From Pannonibacter phragmitetus DSM 14782 (GTDB taxonomy: Bacteria; Pseudomonadota; Alphaproteobacteria; Rhizobiales; Stappiaceae): 64,000 bases of DNA. The stretch is from positions 186,001 through 250,000 of the forward strand of contig NZ_KB908217.1 in assembly GCF_000382365.1 (NCBI RefSeq), read 5' to 3'. Below the pieces are notes generated by a model. It saw only the letters and a program-made list of their open reading frames with translations, did no database searches and was not told the origin of the DNA. Below are positions 18,587-31,687 of the stretch, piece by piece (positions within the stretch are counted from its first letter, which is position 1; each line of letters begins with the position of its first letter). The position numbers were made by a program, and so were the translations under genes.

Positions 18587-18688
18587 AGTTATTTTTGATT
18601 TTCCACAGCGTGGAAAATCACCTTCCAGAGGGGAACAGCTGGCTGAATTGGCGTCGCTGGGAGGAGAGTGCGACGCCGCAGAACCAAC
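18560..18688 (-). ncRNA. Predicted AbcR-like (alpha-r15 type) trans-acting sRNA
   Basis: The minus strand shows three stem-loops in about 130 nt. Stem 1 is GGCGTCGC/GCGACGCC (18650-18677), perfect, with a 12-nt loop reading ACTCTCCTCCCA, an exposed anti-Shine-Dalgarno sequence. Stem 2 is a perfect 10-bp hairpin (18597-18619). Stem 3 is the terminator 18559-18586. A -10-like TATAAG (18701-18696) sets the start near 18688, and the -35 is weak, as expected for an activated promoter. AbcR sRNAs of Rhizobiales have this architecture and repress ABC-transporter mRNAs with Hfq. The next gene upstream of the promoter encodes the LsrB/VtlR-type LysR regulator, whose relatives activate abcR genes. The start and family are inferred. 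Confidence 0.68.
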
Positions 18689-18731
18689 AGTGATGCTTAT
18701 ATGCAGTGCACAAGCTGATTAAACAAGTGGC

Positions 18732-18743
18732 ACCTGCGCAGGT
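18732..18743. promoter_or_regulatory. Candidate LysR-type activator site of the sRNA
   Basis: ACCTGCGCAGGT is a perfect 12-bp palindrome centred about 50 bp upstream of the inferred sRNA start. This is a usual place for a LysR-type activator. Assignment to LsrB/VtlR is inference. Confidence 0.4.
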
Positions 18744-18763
18744 CAGCCATGCGTTTAAGGAAT

Positions 18764-18779
18764 GACTAATATGTTAGTC
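18764..18779. promoter_or_regulatory. Dyad GACTAA-TATG-TTAGTC
   Basis: Perfect 6-bp arms around TATG, flanked further out by GGAATG and CATTCC. It lies in the roughly 385-bp gap between the sRNA and the LysR gene, where no protein gene is seen, and could be an operator or a second RNA structure. Confidence 0.35.
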
Positions 18780-19071
18780 CTGCACATTCCCGTCACATTT
18801 CGCTCGGGGGAATCATATTTCCTTTTTTGATTCAGAGGCTTGATGTGAGCCTTGTACAGATTTTGACCTAATGGTCAGATTTCGTGCAGTCTCCGAACTT
18901 GCCTATTTTCCGTGCAAATTCGTTCTGTTTTGTATTTTGGCGGATAAATGCGCAGGAGCGCACAGCCAGACGCCGGGCGCTGGCCTTCCCGGAAGCGCTA
19001 AGAAATCAAAGAGATATGATCTTGGAAGCGTCTTCTGCGGTGCGGCATTCTGTCCAGCGGCGGAACGCCGG

Positions 19072-19971
19072 TCAGTAGGACCAGCGTTCGGCCTTGGCCA
19101 GCAGGAAATCACGGAAAGCGGTGATGCGCGCGGTATTCTTCAGCTCGGACGGATAGACGAAATAGGTGTCGAAGCTGGGGATCTGGTCTTCCAGATGCGT
19201 AAGGACCGGCACCACGCCCGTTTCATTCTCGACGATGTAGTCCGGCAGGATGGCGACGCCGATGCCCTGATCCACCGCGCGCTTGATCGCCACCACATTG
19301 TTGACGCGCAGCACGATGCGGCGCGGTTCGCCCAGCGGACGGTGCGCCGTTTCCAGCCAGTTCATGTCGCGCAGATAGGCCGGCGCATGCTCGCCAAAGG
19401 TGACGATGCGGTGATTGTCCAGATCCTCGATCGTCTTCGGCGTGCCATAGCGCTTCAGATAATGCGGTGAAGCGTAGATGTGAAAGTGCACGGTGAAGAG
19501 CTTGCGCTGGATCAGGTCCGGCTGTGTCGGCTGGCGCAGGCGGATGGCCACATCCGCTTCGCGCATGCCAAGGTCCAGCTCCTCGTCATCGAAGATCAGC
19601 CGCAGTTCCATATCCGGATAAAGGTCGATGAACTCGTTGATGCGCGCCGTCAGCCAGGTGGAGCCAAGGCCCACCGTGGTGGTGATGCGCAGCACGCCGG
19701 AGGGCTTTTCGCGGCTGTCGGTGAGGCGCGTCTGCACGGCCTCCAGCTTCATCAGCACCTCGCGGGCCGTGCGGTAGAGGAGTTCGCCCTGCTCGGTGAG
19801 CAGAAGGCCGCGCGCGTGGCGGTGGAACAGCGGGATTCCGAGATCCTGCTCCAGCGCGCTGACCTGACGGCTGACGGCGGACTGGCTCATGTTCAGGCTG
19901 TCGCCCGCATGCGTGAAGCTGCCTGCCTGTGCGGCGGCATGGAAAATGCGCAGCTTGTCCCAGTCCATCAT
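19072..19971 (-). CDS. lsrB: LysR-family regulator, LsrB/VtlR type
   Basis: 299-residue LysR-type regulator. The N-terminal helix-turn-helix DWDKLRIFHAAAQAGSFTHAGDSLNMSQSAVSRQVSALEQDLG is followed by a co-inducer domain. LFHRHARGLLLTEQGELLYRTA, RLRQPTQPDLIQRKLFTVHFHIYASPHYLKRYG and SFDTYFVYPSELKNTARI resemble, as I remember them, LsrB of Sinorhizobium and VtlR of Brucella/Agrobacterium. Those proteins control envelope, redox and virulence functions and activate abcR sRNA genes. Position next to trxB, as in rhizobia, supports this. The predicted AbcR-like sRNA lies downstream of the gene on the same strand. Confidence 0.85.
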   Translation of the reverse strand: MMDWDKLRIFHAAAQAGSFTHAGDSLNMSQSAVSRQVSALEQDLGIPLFHRHARGLLLTEQGELLYRTAREVLMKLEAVQTRLTDSREKPSGVLRITTTVGLGSTWLTARINEFIDLYPDMELRLIFDDEELDLGMREADVAIRLRQPTQPDLIQRKLFTVHFHIYASPHYLKRYGTPKTIEDLDNHRIVTFGEHAPAYLRDMNWLETAHRPLGEPRRIVLRVNNVVAIKRAVDQGIGVAILPDYIVENETGVVPVLTHLEDQIPSFDTYFVYPSELKNTARITAFRDFLLAKAERWSY

Positions 19972-20030
19972 GCGCCTGTTTCTCCTCTTCCGCCGCCCGT
20001 CCGTGGCGGGTCAGGCCGAATCTGGCCGCT

Positions 20031-22003
<1,973 letters not shown>

Positions 22004-22194
22004 GGGTGCTTTTGTTATAGTCTTGCGGAAATGAGCAAAAAATCATAAGCCGCAGGGCATTGGGTCTTGCGGCCACACAAGCACGGACAAGCGGCTGGAA
22101 CAAGGCCGGGGGCGTGCCTGTGAAACGGAACTTTGGGGCAGGCGGCCTTTTTGCCTTGCCCGCCGGGCGCCGCCCGCACTGACTGGAGATTTCC

Positions 22195-22665
22195 TTGAAA
22201 GCACGGCTTGACGCGATCGACTGGCACATTCTGGACGAGCTGCAACAGGATGGCCGGATGACCAATGTGGAACTCGCCCGCCGTGTCGGCATCTCCGCCC
22301 CCCCGTGCCTGCGCCGGGTGCGTGCATTGGAAGAGGCTGGCCTCATCCGCGGCTACCGCACGCTGCTGGACGAAAAGCAGCTCGGCTACGAGGTGACGGC
22401 CTTTGCCATGGTCGGCCTGCACAGCCAGACGGAAGCAGACCTCAACGGCTTCGAGGAGCGGGTCAACAGCTGGCCCATCGTGCGCGAGTGCTTCATGCTC
22501 TCGGGCGAGGTGGACTTCCTGCTGAAATGCGTCGCCCCCGACCTGCAGACCTTCCAGACCTTCATCATCCGCGAACTGACCGCCGCCCCCAACGTCGACA
22601 GCGTCCGCACCGCCCTCACCATCCGCCGCACCAAGGATGAACCAACGGTGCCGATCGAACGGTGA
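22195..22665 (+). CDS. Lrp/AsnC-family transcriptional regulator
   Basis: 156-residue regulator with the AsnC-type helix-turn-helix (LDAIDWHILDELQQDGRMTNVELARRVGISAPPCLRRVRALEEAGLI) and the RAM effector domain (VTAFAMVGLHSQTEADLNGFEERVNSWPIVRECFMLSGEVDFLLKCVAPDLQTFQTFI). The start is TTG 22195, seven or so bases after GGAGA. It is divergent from the ELM1-like/trxB unit. A 38-bp piece of its 3-prime region reappears at 23873-23910. Confidence 0.92.
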   Translation: MKARLDAIDWHILDELQQDGRMTNVELARRVGISAPPCLRRVRALEEAGLIRGYRTLLDEKQLGYEVTAFAMVGLHSQTEADLNGFEERVNSWPIVRECFMLSGEVDFLLKCVAPDLQTFQTFIIRELTAAPNVDSVRTALTIRRTKDEPTVPIER

Positions 22666-22714
22666 GGGGGCGCCCGCTATTGCTGCATCGCTATCGCTGT
22701 ATGGGGCTGCGGCT

Positions 22715-23509
22715 CTAGCTTCCGGGTGTTGCGGCTGATCCTGCAAGGATGCCGCCGTCGATCGTCAGCTCTGTGCCGGTCATGTAGGGGGCCTCGTCAG
22801 AGGCCAGAAACACGGCCAGCGCCGCAACTTCCTCCGGTCTGCCGAACCGGCGCAGCGGCGTATCGGCCACCATGGCCGCCTCCCGTTTGGCTCTGTCCGG
22901 CCCGTTGCCCAGCATTGGCTCCCACATGGGCGTCATGACGGCGGCAGGGTGGATCGAGTTGCAGCGGATCTTCAGGCCTTGGCCTGCACAATAGAGCGCC
23001 ACGCTCTTTGTGTGGTTGCGTATCGCCGCCTTTGAAGAGGCATAGGCGGCGGCCATCGGAATGCCGACCAGCCCCGAGCGGGAAGAGATGTTGATGATCG
23101 ACCCGGCGCCCCTCGCCCGCATCGCGCGGATGGCATAGCGGCATCCCAGAAACGTGCCGTCGAGGTTGACGGCATGCACGGCTCTCCAATCGGCAAGCTG
23201 TGCGTGTTCAGGATCATGCGCTGGCGGCGCGCCGTTGGTTATGTCCTCAAAGCCGGTGACGCCGGCATTGTTGACGAGAATATCGAGTTCGGGGAACAGG
23301 CGCTCCACCCTGTTCCAGTCCGCTTCAGAGGCCACATCCAGATGACAATATGTTCCGCCGATGGCCCCGGCTGTGGCTTCACCGCCTTCGTCGTTGATAT
23401 CGGTCACAATGACGCTCGCGCCTTCATCGGCAAAGGCCTTGGCAATGGCTGCACCAATACCGCGCGCCGCCCCCGTCACGAGAGCGCGCTTTCCAGAAAG
23501 TCTGGGCAT
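22715..23509 (-). CDS. Short-chain dehydrogenase/reductase (cytoplasmic)
   Basis: 264-residue classical [11 protein letters not shown] at residues 12-19 with VTDIND (the Asp after beta-2 favours NAD over NADP), NNAG near 81, and the catalytic Ser/Tyr/Lys in [24 protein letters not shown] are present. The C-terminal [14 protein letters not shown] is typical. It differs clearly from the exported pair at the left edge in having no signal. Substrate unknown; related proteins oxidise secondary alcohols or sugars. Confidence 0.9.
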   Translation of the reverse strand: MPRLSGKRALVTGAARGIGAAIAKAFADEGASVIVTDINDEGGEATAGAIGGTYCHLDVASEADWNRVERLFPELDILVNNAGVTGFEDITNGAPPAHDPEHAQLADWRAVHAVNLDGTFLGCRYAIRAMRARGAGSIINISSRSGLVGIPMAAAYASSKAAIRNHTKSVALYCAGQGLKIRCNSIHPAAVMTPMWEPMLGNGPDRAKREAAMVADTPLRRFGRPEEVAALAVFLASDEAPYMTGTELTIDGGILAGSAATPGS

Positions 23510-23584
23510 GATAAGTCCGTGGATTCCAAAGTGAAGGTGTGTGGCCGCTGGTCATTCCAGCTCTCGGTGAACTGCTTTCATCGA

Positions 23585-23640
23585 GAGCTGCTCAGGCCCG
23601 TGCTGCGCTTGGGCTGCTTCAAGGCTTGATGCGTCAGCAT
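23585..23640 (+). repeat. Dispersed 56-bp repeat, copy B (possible gene relic)
   Basis: Partner of 13955-14010. Here the in-frame reading ends ELLRPVLRLGCFKA followed by TGA. The surrounding stretch 23510-24060 has no credible gene and looks like decayed sequence. Confidence 0.5.
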
Positions 23641-23872
23641 CGACAATCTCGGTCGAAAGCCAAGCCAGTGGCCACGGTTCGGCGAATGTCCGGATTACCG
23701 GTTGTGGTTGTCCATGTCCGTCACTCCTCAATCTGAGGTAAAGGGTTACCCGGCAGCAGAGCGGGCGTCAAGGGCGGGACGGTTGGAGGCTTTCAGTGGG
23801 GGGTGTTTGTGGCGTTGGTGTGGTGGGGGAGGGCGAGGGGATGGAGTGCTGAGATGCAGGGTGCATGATCTA

Positions 23873-23910
23873 CCAGACCTTCATCATCCACGAACTGACT
23901 GCCGTCCCCA
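23873..23910 (+). pseudogene. Fragment of an lrp/asnC-like gene
   Basis: 38 bases match 22554-22591 inside the intact lrp gene with three differences by eye. It encodes QTFIIHELTAVP in place of QTFIIRELTAAP. Flanking bases do not match, so this is a short relic of a duplicated or recombined lrp-like gene. It marks the left side of an A+T-rich insertion. Confidence 0.6.
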
Positions 23911-24206
23911 TCAGGGCCGATAAGCGGACGGACACCCGTCAAGGCCTTCGTCGACGGACTGAAACGCCCCGTAACGCCGCCGGAAAATACGAAAGCAGAG
24001 ACGCTGACAACTAGACCCAAACAGGCTTCAATGCAGCCAGAGGTCCAAGCCACCTGAACCCGCTTTGAAACGCGGTACTGTCAGGTGAATACCATTTCTG
24101 TACACGCTGTACTGTTAGGTAATGCCGTCTTTTTGCAGTATTCGATTAGTATTTTCATGCTCTTACATAAAAAGAAACAAAGAGGCCGCACTTTTTACGT
24201 GGGGCG

Positions 24207-24575
24207 TCACGGCGTTGGAAACGATCGACGGCAGGGTATGCTTGTCCAGCCGGAAAGTCGTGCGTTAATGAGCGTTGAATTTCCGTCTTCTACTTTGAAA
24301 AGGCCATCAGTTAGCGGAGAAATCAAGATCGGTTCTCGCTTGGACATTGTTCCAGCTGCGGCGGCTGCCATAAATGAGTTGGCATTGGCGATCCCTTTTG
24401 GCCTTGCTCGCGAACTCACAAGCTTTGCAATTGATATTATTTCGAAATTTCCACTTAGGTCGAAATATTTCGTATGATCCTCTGGAAGCAATGTCAATTC
24501 GCTGGCGATTTCTGAATCAACGGAGAAGGGCTCCAAGTGTCCGGTTTCGTTAAGCGACAAGAATGAGGTTGACAA
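24207..24575 (-). CDS. Hypothetical protein with ParB-like module
   Basis: 122 residues, TTG start 24575 with AGAGGA seven bases upstream. The C-terminal two-thirds (IISIAKLVSSRARPKGIANAN, then REPILISPLTDGLFKVEDGNSTLINARLSGWTSIPC) resembles the ParB/sulfiredoxin-like fold in which an instruction such as x-V-x-DG-N-S/H follows. It lacks the partition-protein helix-turn-helix. It lies downstream of the RelA/SpoT-type gene, separated by 173 bp that carry a small plus-strand unit. An antitoxin or accessory role is a guess. Base composition is A+T-rich like its neighbour, unlike the chromosome around it. Confidence 0.6.
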   Translation of the reverse strand: MSTSFLSLNETGHLEPFSVDSEIASELTLLPEDHTKYFDLSGNFEIISIAKLVSSRARPKGIANANSFMAAAAAGTMSKREPILISPLTDGLFKVEDGNSTLINARLSGWTSIPCRRSFPTP

Positions 24576-24651
24576 AGTGTGATCCTCTCGTGCATTCGAG
24601 TGTCAAATGAAGCGCAGTTTAAGTTTTTTTAACTTTTTCGCGCAAGCGTGG

Positions 24652-24759
24652 TTGTGAAATGTGTGAATCGCCCTAATATCAAAGGGCACGGAGGTAAAAG
24701 CATGAGAAGACCAATTTTCCCACCGTTTCATTAATTTTTTGCGGGGCCTAGTGCCCCGC
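24652..24759 (+). other. Miniature transcription unit: promoter, 10-codon ORF, hairpin
   Basis: TTGTGA (24652-24657) and TAATAT (24674-24679) are separated by 16 bp. GGAGGT (24690-24695) precedes ATG 24702, which opens a ten-codon frame, MRRPIFPPFH, ending at TAA 24734. A 7-bp G+C hairpin (24741-24747 with 24753-24759) follows and overlaps the end of the convergent RelA/SpoT-type gene. The string of good signals suggests a leader peptide, tiny toxin or sRNA; no homologue is known to me. Confidence 0.45.
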
Positions 24760-26175
24760 TTCTAGTTTGAGTAAGCGTCTCCACGCCATTCTTGAGTGAA
24801 GTTCGAGGAATGCCTCGGCAAGCTCCATGTCATTCTCTTGCACGACTTCAGTGCCTTTTTCGATAAGTTTGATCGCTTTTTTGATCTCCAAAGGATCATT
24901 GGAAAAAGCTACAATCATCATTCCTTCAAAGTCGAAAAAGCATGATGGATCAAGAGTCCGCAGAGGTTCGCACTCAGCTACAAGACTCTCAACTTCAGAT
25001 TTCGTGTCATTGACCGTCGGTGAAATCTCTGGAAGAAAGTATTGTCGTTCCACTATAAAGTTCGCAAGATTCCATTTGACCACTCGATTGCAGTGATCAG
25101 ATAACATATGAAACCGCTTCAGAATCAATCGACTAATATCTATCGCGCGATCCAAATCTCCGAAGGCGCTGCATGCAAGTGGTGCTGAGAAAATATCATA
25201 CTGAAGCTGTTCGTCAGCTTCAACGTGTTTGAGGTCAATTTCGCCTAACCAATCATCAATTTTCAAAGCGGCAAAATCGCATACCTGCGAATTACCTGTA
25301 ATGCTTGCAAGGTAACTAAAAAGAACCCAAAGGTCTCTTGGGAGGTTTTTGCATGCGTTTGCGATAGTTTTTTGCGTATCTCTTAATATCTCACTGCCGC
25401 TTGCAGAGCTGACTAGTTCAGTTTTTTTGCTGATCATCATCTCGAGTGCTGCTAAAGCGCCTGGGTCCATCTTTTCTCTAGACGTTACCCAGGCTGGCAT
25501 CGACTCAAACATCCTGAGCCGAGCAGCCTTGCGCCATAAGGCTTCCGCATGCCAACGTTCAGTGATTAGCTCGCGTAGTGTCTGACTTTGAATCTCGATC
25601 GACTCGATGGTGTCCGCAATCACTTGCATCATTCGATCAAGGCGTGGATCAAGTTCACCGCCTGGCTTATAGTTGAGGTCATGCATTTTTGCGGCCCACG
25701 CATCATGAAGCATCGTCTTGACCTGCAACTCACAAAACAACCCTAGATGAGGTGGAAAGTCGGAGATTATGTCAACATGCGTTGCATAATAGCCTGGACG
25801 CCTAATAAGCTCGCGCTTTGCTATGGAAAATTTGCCTTTCAGATGGTGCTCTAGTTCCGAGAGAAAGATATCTACCTGGTCTGGATATTGCATGACGGCG
25901 GTGAGGCCGATGATGTCTGTCACATGCTTTACTGTGTATTCGGAATTTCCTTGTTTGCGTTTTTTAGAAATTTTTTTTGCGATCTTAATGTTTGTCTTGA
26001 ATAAGTCTCCCTGTTTGGAAGATCGTCCATAGATTGATCGAACTACACTCACGCCAAGCTTTGTTTGAATTTCTTTGCAAATATTCTCGATTGAACTGTG
26101 AAGTTCAATATATGCCTTTTTTCGATCTTCTTTCATGTATTCGTTGACTAAAGAGAGAATGCTTGTGTTGCTCAT
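24748..26175 (-). CDS. RelA/SpoT-type (p)ppGpp-synthetase-domain protein
   Basis: 475-residue protein. Residues about 35-175 form a RelA/SpoT nucleotidyltransferase domain: GRSSKQGDLFKTNIK (ATP site), VTDIIGLTAV with Asp87, RPGYYATHVDI with Tyr129/130, and FCELQVKTMLHDAWAAKMHDLNYK with the E-x-Q pair Glu149/Gln151. No HD hydrolase domain precedes it, so it resembles a small synthetase or toxic SAS carrying an added C-terminal helical region (TPR-like) of about 300 residues. GGAGG lies upstream of ATG 26175. The A+T-rich composition indicates horizontal transfer. Whether it makes ppGpp, (p)ppApp or pyrophosphorylates RNA cannot be read from the sequence. Confidence 0.8.
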   Translation of the reverse strand: MSNTSILSLVNEYMKEDRKKAYIELHSSIENICKEIQTKLGVSVVRSIYGRSSKQGDLFKTNIKIAKKISKKRKQGNSEYTVKHVTDIIGLTAVMQYPDQVDIFLSELEHHLKGKFSIAKRELIRRPGYYATHVDIISDFPPHLGLFCELQVKTMLHDAWAAKMHDLNYKPGGELDPRLDRMMQVIADTIESIEIQSQTLRELITERWHAEALWRKAARLRMFESMPAWVTSREKMDPGALAALEMMISKKTELVSSASGSEILRDTQKTIANACKNLPRDLWVLFSYLASITGNSQVCDFAALKIDDWLGEIDLKHVEADEQLQYDIFSAPLACSAFGDLDRAIDISRLILKRFHMLSDHCNRVVKWNLANFIVERQYFLPEISPTVNDTKSEVESLVAECEPLRTLDPSCFFDFEGMMIVAFSNDPLEIKKAIKLIEKGTEVVQENDMELAEAFLELHSRMAWRRLLKLEAGH

Positions 26176-26476
26176 GAACTGCCTCCATTTTTAATCAGAT
26201 CAGCCGGCTTGACTCTGTCGCTGGACAGCTATGTGGGGGTTAATGCAATTTTTCTACTAAGGGCTGTATTTATTGTCAGTAAATTTTTGCGCGAAAATGG
26301 ACAATCATGGATCATAGGGAGGTATATACGTCGAAGATAACTCCGGAAAATCAGCAATGACATAAGACAGACAGGTGGGGTTACCTCCTGACCAACTCAG
26401 CGCTTTGGCCCGCTTTGCGGGCCGGGAATCCACCCCTTGGATTCACGCGGCAGATTGACCGCTTGGCTAGCAGCTC

Positions 26477-26602
26477 CGTGCGCTGGCCGTAGGGCCGGTA
26501 ATGGTTCTCCGCAATGACCGCGCCGCTGCCGTTGGTCATCAGCCGGACCGAGGCGAGGTGATCGCTTTGCAGCCAGTTGAGGGTCCCGGCCATCTGCCAG
26601 CC
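26477..26602 (-). pseudogene. Rhs/YD-repeat core relic
   Basis: About 42 codons read SDHLASVRLMTNGSGAVIAENHYRPYGQRTE (shown as the motif DHLxSVRL ... YxPYGQR), the conserved end of Rhs core domains. No Rhs protein surrounds it; the frame upstream and downstream is unrelated. A decayed piece of a former rhs gene at the right border of the A+T-rich insertion. Confidence 0.65.
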
Positions 26603-26613
26603 TTTGATGTGTA

Positions 26614-26645
26614 TAGGTCCTCGGCACAAGGCCGGGGATGACGGA
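26614..26645. repeat. Degenerate REP-like palindrome
   Basis: AGGTCCTCGGCACAAGGCCG and the following GGGATGACGG resemble the REP family of this window with several substitutions. Confidence 0.5.
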
Positions 26646-26668
26646 GGAGAGGCGGCAGGGGGCCCGAA

Positions 26669-26698
26669 ACAAAAATGCCCGCGTTGTGCGCGGGCATT
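26669..26698 (-). terminator. Rho-independent terminator of greA
   Basis: Perfect 10-bp stem (26674-26683 with 26689-26698) of AATGCCCGCG and its complement, followed on the minus strand by TTTTTG. Confidence 0.88.
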
Positions 26699-26738
26699 CT
26701 GGGGTTTGGCGGGCGGGAGGGCCCGGGGGTCCATTATC

Positions 26739-26800
26739 CTGATCAATCTTCTTGATCGGGCCTCTTGATCGGCCCACTTGACCGGTCTCCTGATCAGGCG
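26739..26800. repeat. Degenerate tandem TTGATC repeats
   Basis: Four to five imperfect units of 13-16 bp built on CTTGATCGGGCC follow the greA transcription unit. They have no evident role. Confidence 0.4.
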
Positions 26801-26830
26801 CGCTGCTCAGAAAGGCCGGTCAGAGACGGA

Positions 26831-27304
26831 TCAGAGGAACTGGACGTTCTCGATCTCGTAGGAGCGGGCGCCGCCGGGGGCGGCGACTTCGACGCTGTCG
26901 CCGATCGTCTTGCCGATGAGGGCGCGGGCGATGGGGGAGGAGATGGAGATCCTGCCCTGCTTCACGTCTGCTTCCACGTCGCCGACGATCATGTACTTCT
27001 TCTCTTCCTCGGTGTCCTCGTCGATGAGGGTGACCGTGGCACCGAACTTGACGGTGGTGCCGGAGAGCTTGGACACGTCGATGATTTCAGCGCGGCTGAG
27101 CTTGTCCTCAAGCTCGGCGATGCGGCCCTCGTTGTGGCTCTGCGCTTCCTTGGCGGCGTGGTACTCGGCGTTTTCCGACAGGTCGCCATGGGCGCGCGCT
27201 TCGGAAATGGCCTCGACGATCCGGGGCCGCTCGACCGACGTCCGCTCCTTCAATTCCACCTGCAGCTTTGCGTAGCCGGCGGCGGTCATCGGGATCTTTT
27301 CCAT
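26831..27304 (-). CDS. greA: Transcription elongation factor GreA
   Basis: 157-residue factor that rescues backtracked RNA polymerase by stimulating transcript cleavage. The N-terminal coiled coil starts [20 protein letters not shown] and contains the tip Asp/Glu region [15 protein letters not shown]. The C-terminal FKBP-like domain has [26 protein letters not shown] and [22 protein letters not shown]. Length is normal. It lies downstream of carB on the same strand but with a 220-bp gap and its own terminator. Confidence 0.97.
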   Translation of the reverse strand: MEKIPMTAAGYAKLQVELKERTSVERPRIVEAISEARAHGDLSENAEYHAAKEAQSHNEGRIAELEDKLSRAEIIDVSKLSGTTVKFGATVTLIDEDTEEEKKYMIVGDVEADVKQGRISISSPIARALIGKTIGDSVEVAAPGGARSYEIENVQFL

Positions 27305-27492
27305 TGGCCGTAGACCTTCTGGTTAAGTGGTCCGCTTGCGCGGACGAAACGTCAAAAAAACACAATCCAGCCGGACGTTTCATCGTCTGGCCGGAGTGCG
27401 GATGATACAGTTCTGGAGCGTCCTCCGCCCGGGTTCATGATCCGGCCAAGAGAAAACCGCTTCAGATTTAATGCTAAGATCGCATTCTGATC

Positions 27493-27515
27493 GTGCGGGC
27501 CACGAGGGCCCGCAC
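27493..27515 (-). terminator. Hairpin after carB
   Basis: Perfect 9-bp stem GTGCGGGCC/GGCCCGCAC with loop ACGAG, 12 bp beyond the carB stop. There is no U-run, so termination is only probable. Confidence 0.5.
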
Positions 27516-27526
27516 GAGACTATGCT

Positions 27527-30889
<3,363 letters not shown>

Positions 30890-31017
30890 CGTGGCTCGCA
30901 TCGGCCCGCCGCCGCGCTCTGTCGCGCGCGCGCCTAGGCTCGTCCTTGAGGAATGACACTGGTGGCTGAGCGCGCCTTATAGGCAATAAAGGCGAAGGAT
31001 GAAACCCCGGATCGCCG

Positions 31018-31308
31018 TCAATCGAGTGCTTTTGCGTTTCCGTCTTCTTCCGGTACGGGAAGCGGCGGCGCAGCGCGGCTGTTCTGGCCATCAAAATCGC
31101 CGATTCCCGCCTGCAGGGCATAGCAGGCGAGGCGGACGTATTTGGGGATTTCAACAGGCCGTCCGTCGCGGTTCCCCTTTTCATAATACTGGATCATCCG
31201 CTTCTTCAGGCCCAGCCGCTCTGCTGCATCCTTCTGCTTGAGGCCGAGTGCGCGCCGCCAGTCGCGGAACTGCTCCGGTGTCATGCCTGCCGTCTTCTTG
31301 CCGCTCAT
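31018..31308 (-). CDS. XRE-type helix-turn-helix regulator
   Basis: 96-residue protein with one XRE-type DNA-binding domain (MTPEQFRDWRRALGLKQKDAAERLGLKKRMIQYYEKG) and a short C-terminal part, VEIPKYVRLACYALQAGIGDFDG. Such small proteins are common in Hyphomicrobiales next to carB. The target is unknown. It is divergent from the AraC-type gene across about 380 bp. Confidence 0.85.
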   Translation of the reverse strand: MSGKKTAGMTPEQFRDWRRALGLKQKDAAERLGLKKRMIQYYEKGNRDGRPVEIPKYVRLACYALQAGIGDFDGQNSRAAPPLPVPEEDGNAKALD

Positions 31309-31687
31309 CGCCGCTATCCTGTGAAACCTGTTCGCCTGTCAGGCGGATAGCGCACCTGTTGCGCCCAAGGAAGCCTTCCAGTGCGGCCGCCTGGCAGATT
31401 TCTGCTCATCACAGGAGCGCAGGCCGGGTGGAGCACTTGCGTGCCGGTCGTTCACGCATCTTTTGCGCATCATCATGTCTTCACATGCGCGCCATGATTG
31501 CGTCTAGCCTTTTTCAGAGATGGTTATCAGGAGGTAAAATACAATTGAGACAAATGACGAAGAAATTTCTTTCGAATTGGTAAGGTTAATATATGACCCA
31601 GCGTGATATCTTGTTTTCAAGGTTCTCGTCCGGGTGCGTTGGTGATTATACAGAGGCCCTTCTGGAGCAGATTCCTGCTGGAATTTC
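31309..31687. other. Divergent intergenic region
   Basis: About 380 bp between the XRE gene and the AraC-type gene; the right half is A+T-rich and should hold the promoters. No RNA structure or gene is recognised. Confidence 0.4.

Noticed and set aside
23174-23629. 151-codon plus-strand frame
   Set aside because: Its first part is antisense to the SDR gene; only its last codons are of interest, as the dispersed 56-bp repeat.
24085-24477. 130-codon plus-strand frame in the A+T-rich island
   Set aside because: It overlaps the ParB-like minus-strand gene, which has a ribosome site and recognisable fold segments; the plus frame has neither.
24619-24632. TTAA pair resembling a CtrA box
   Set aside because: The spacing is six bases, not seven, in an A+T-rich stretch where TTAA is frequent.
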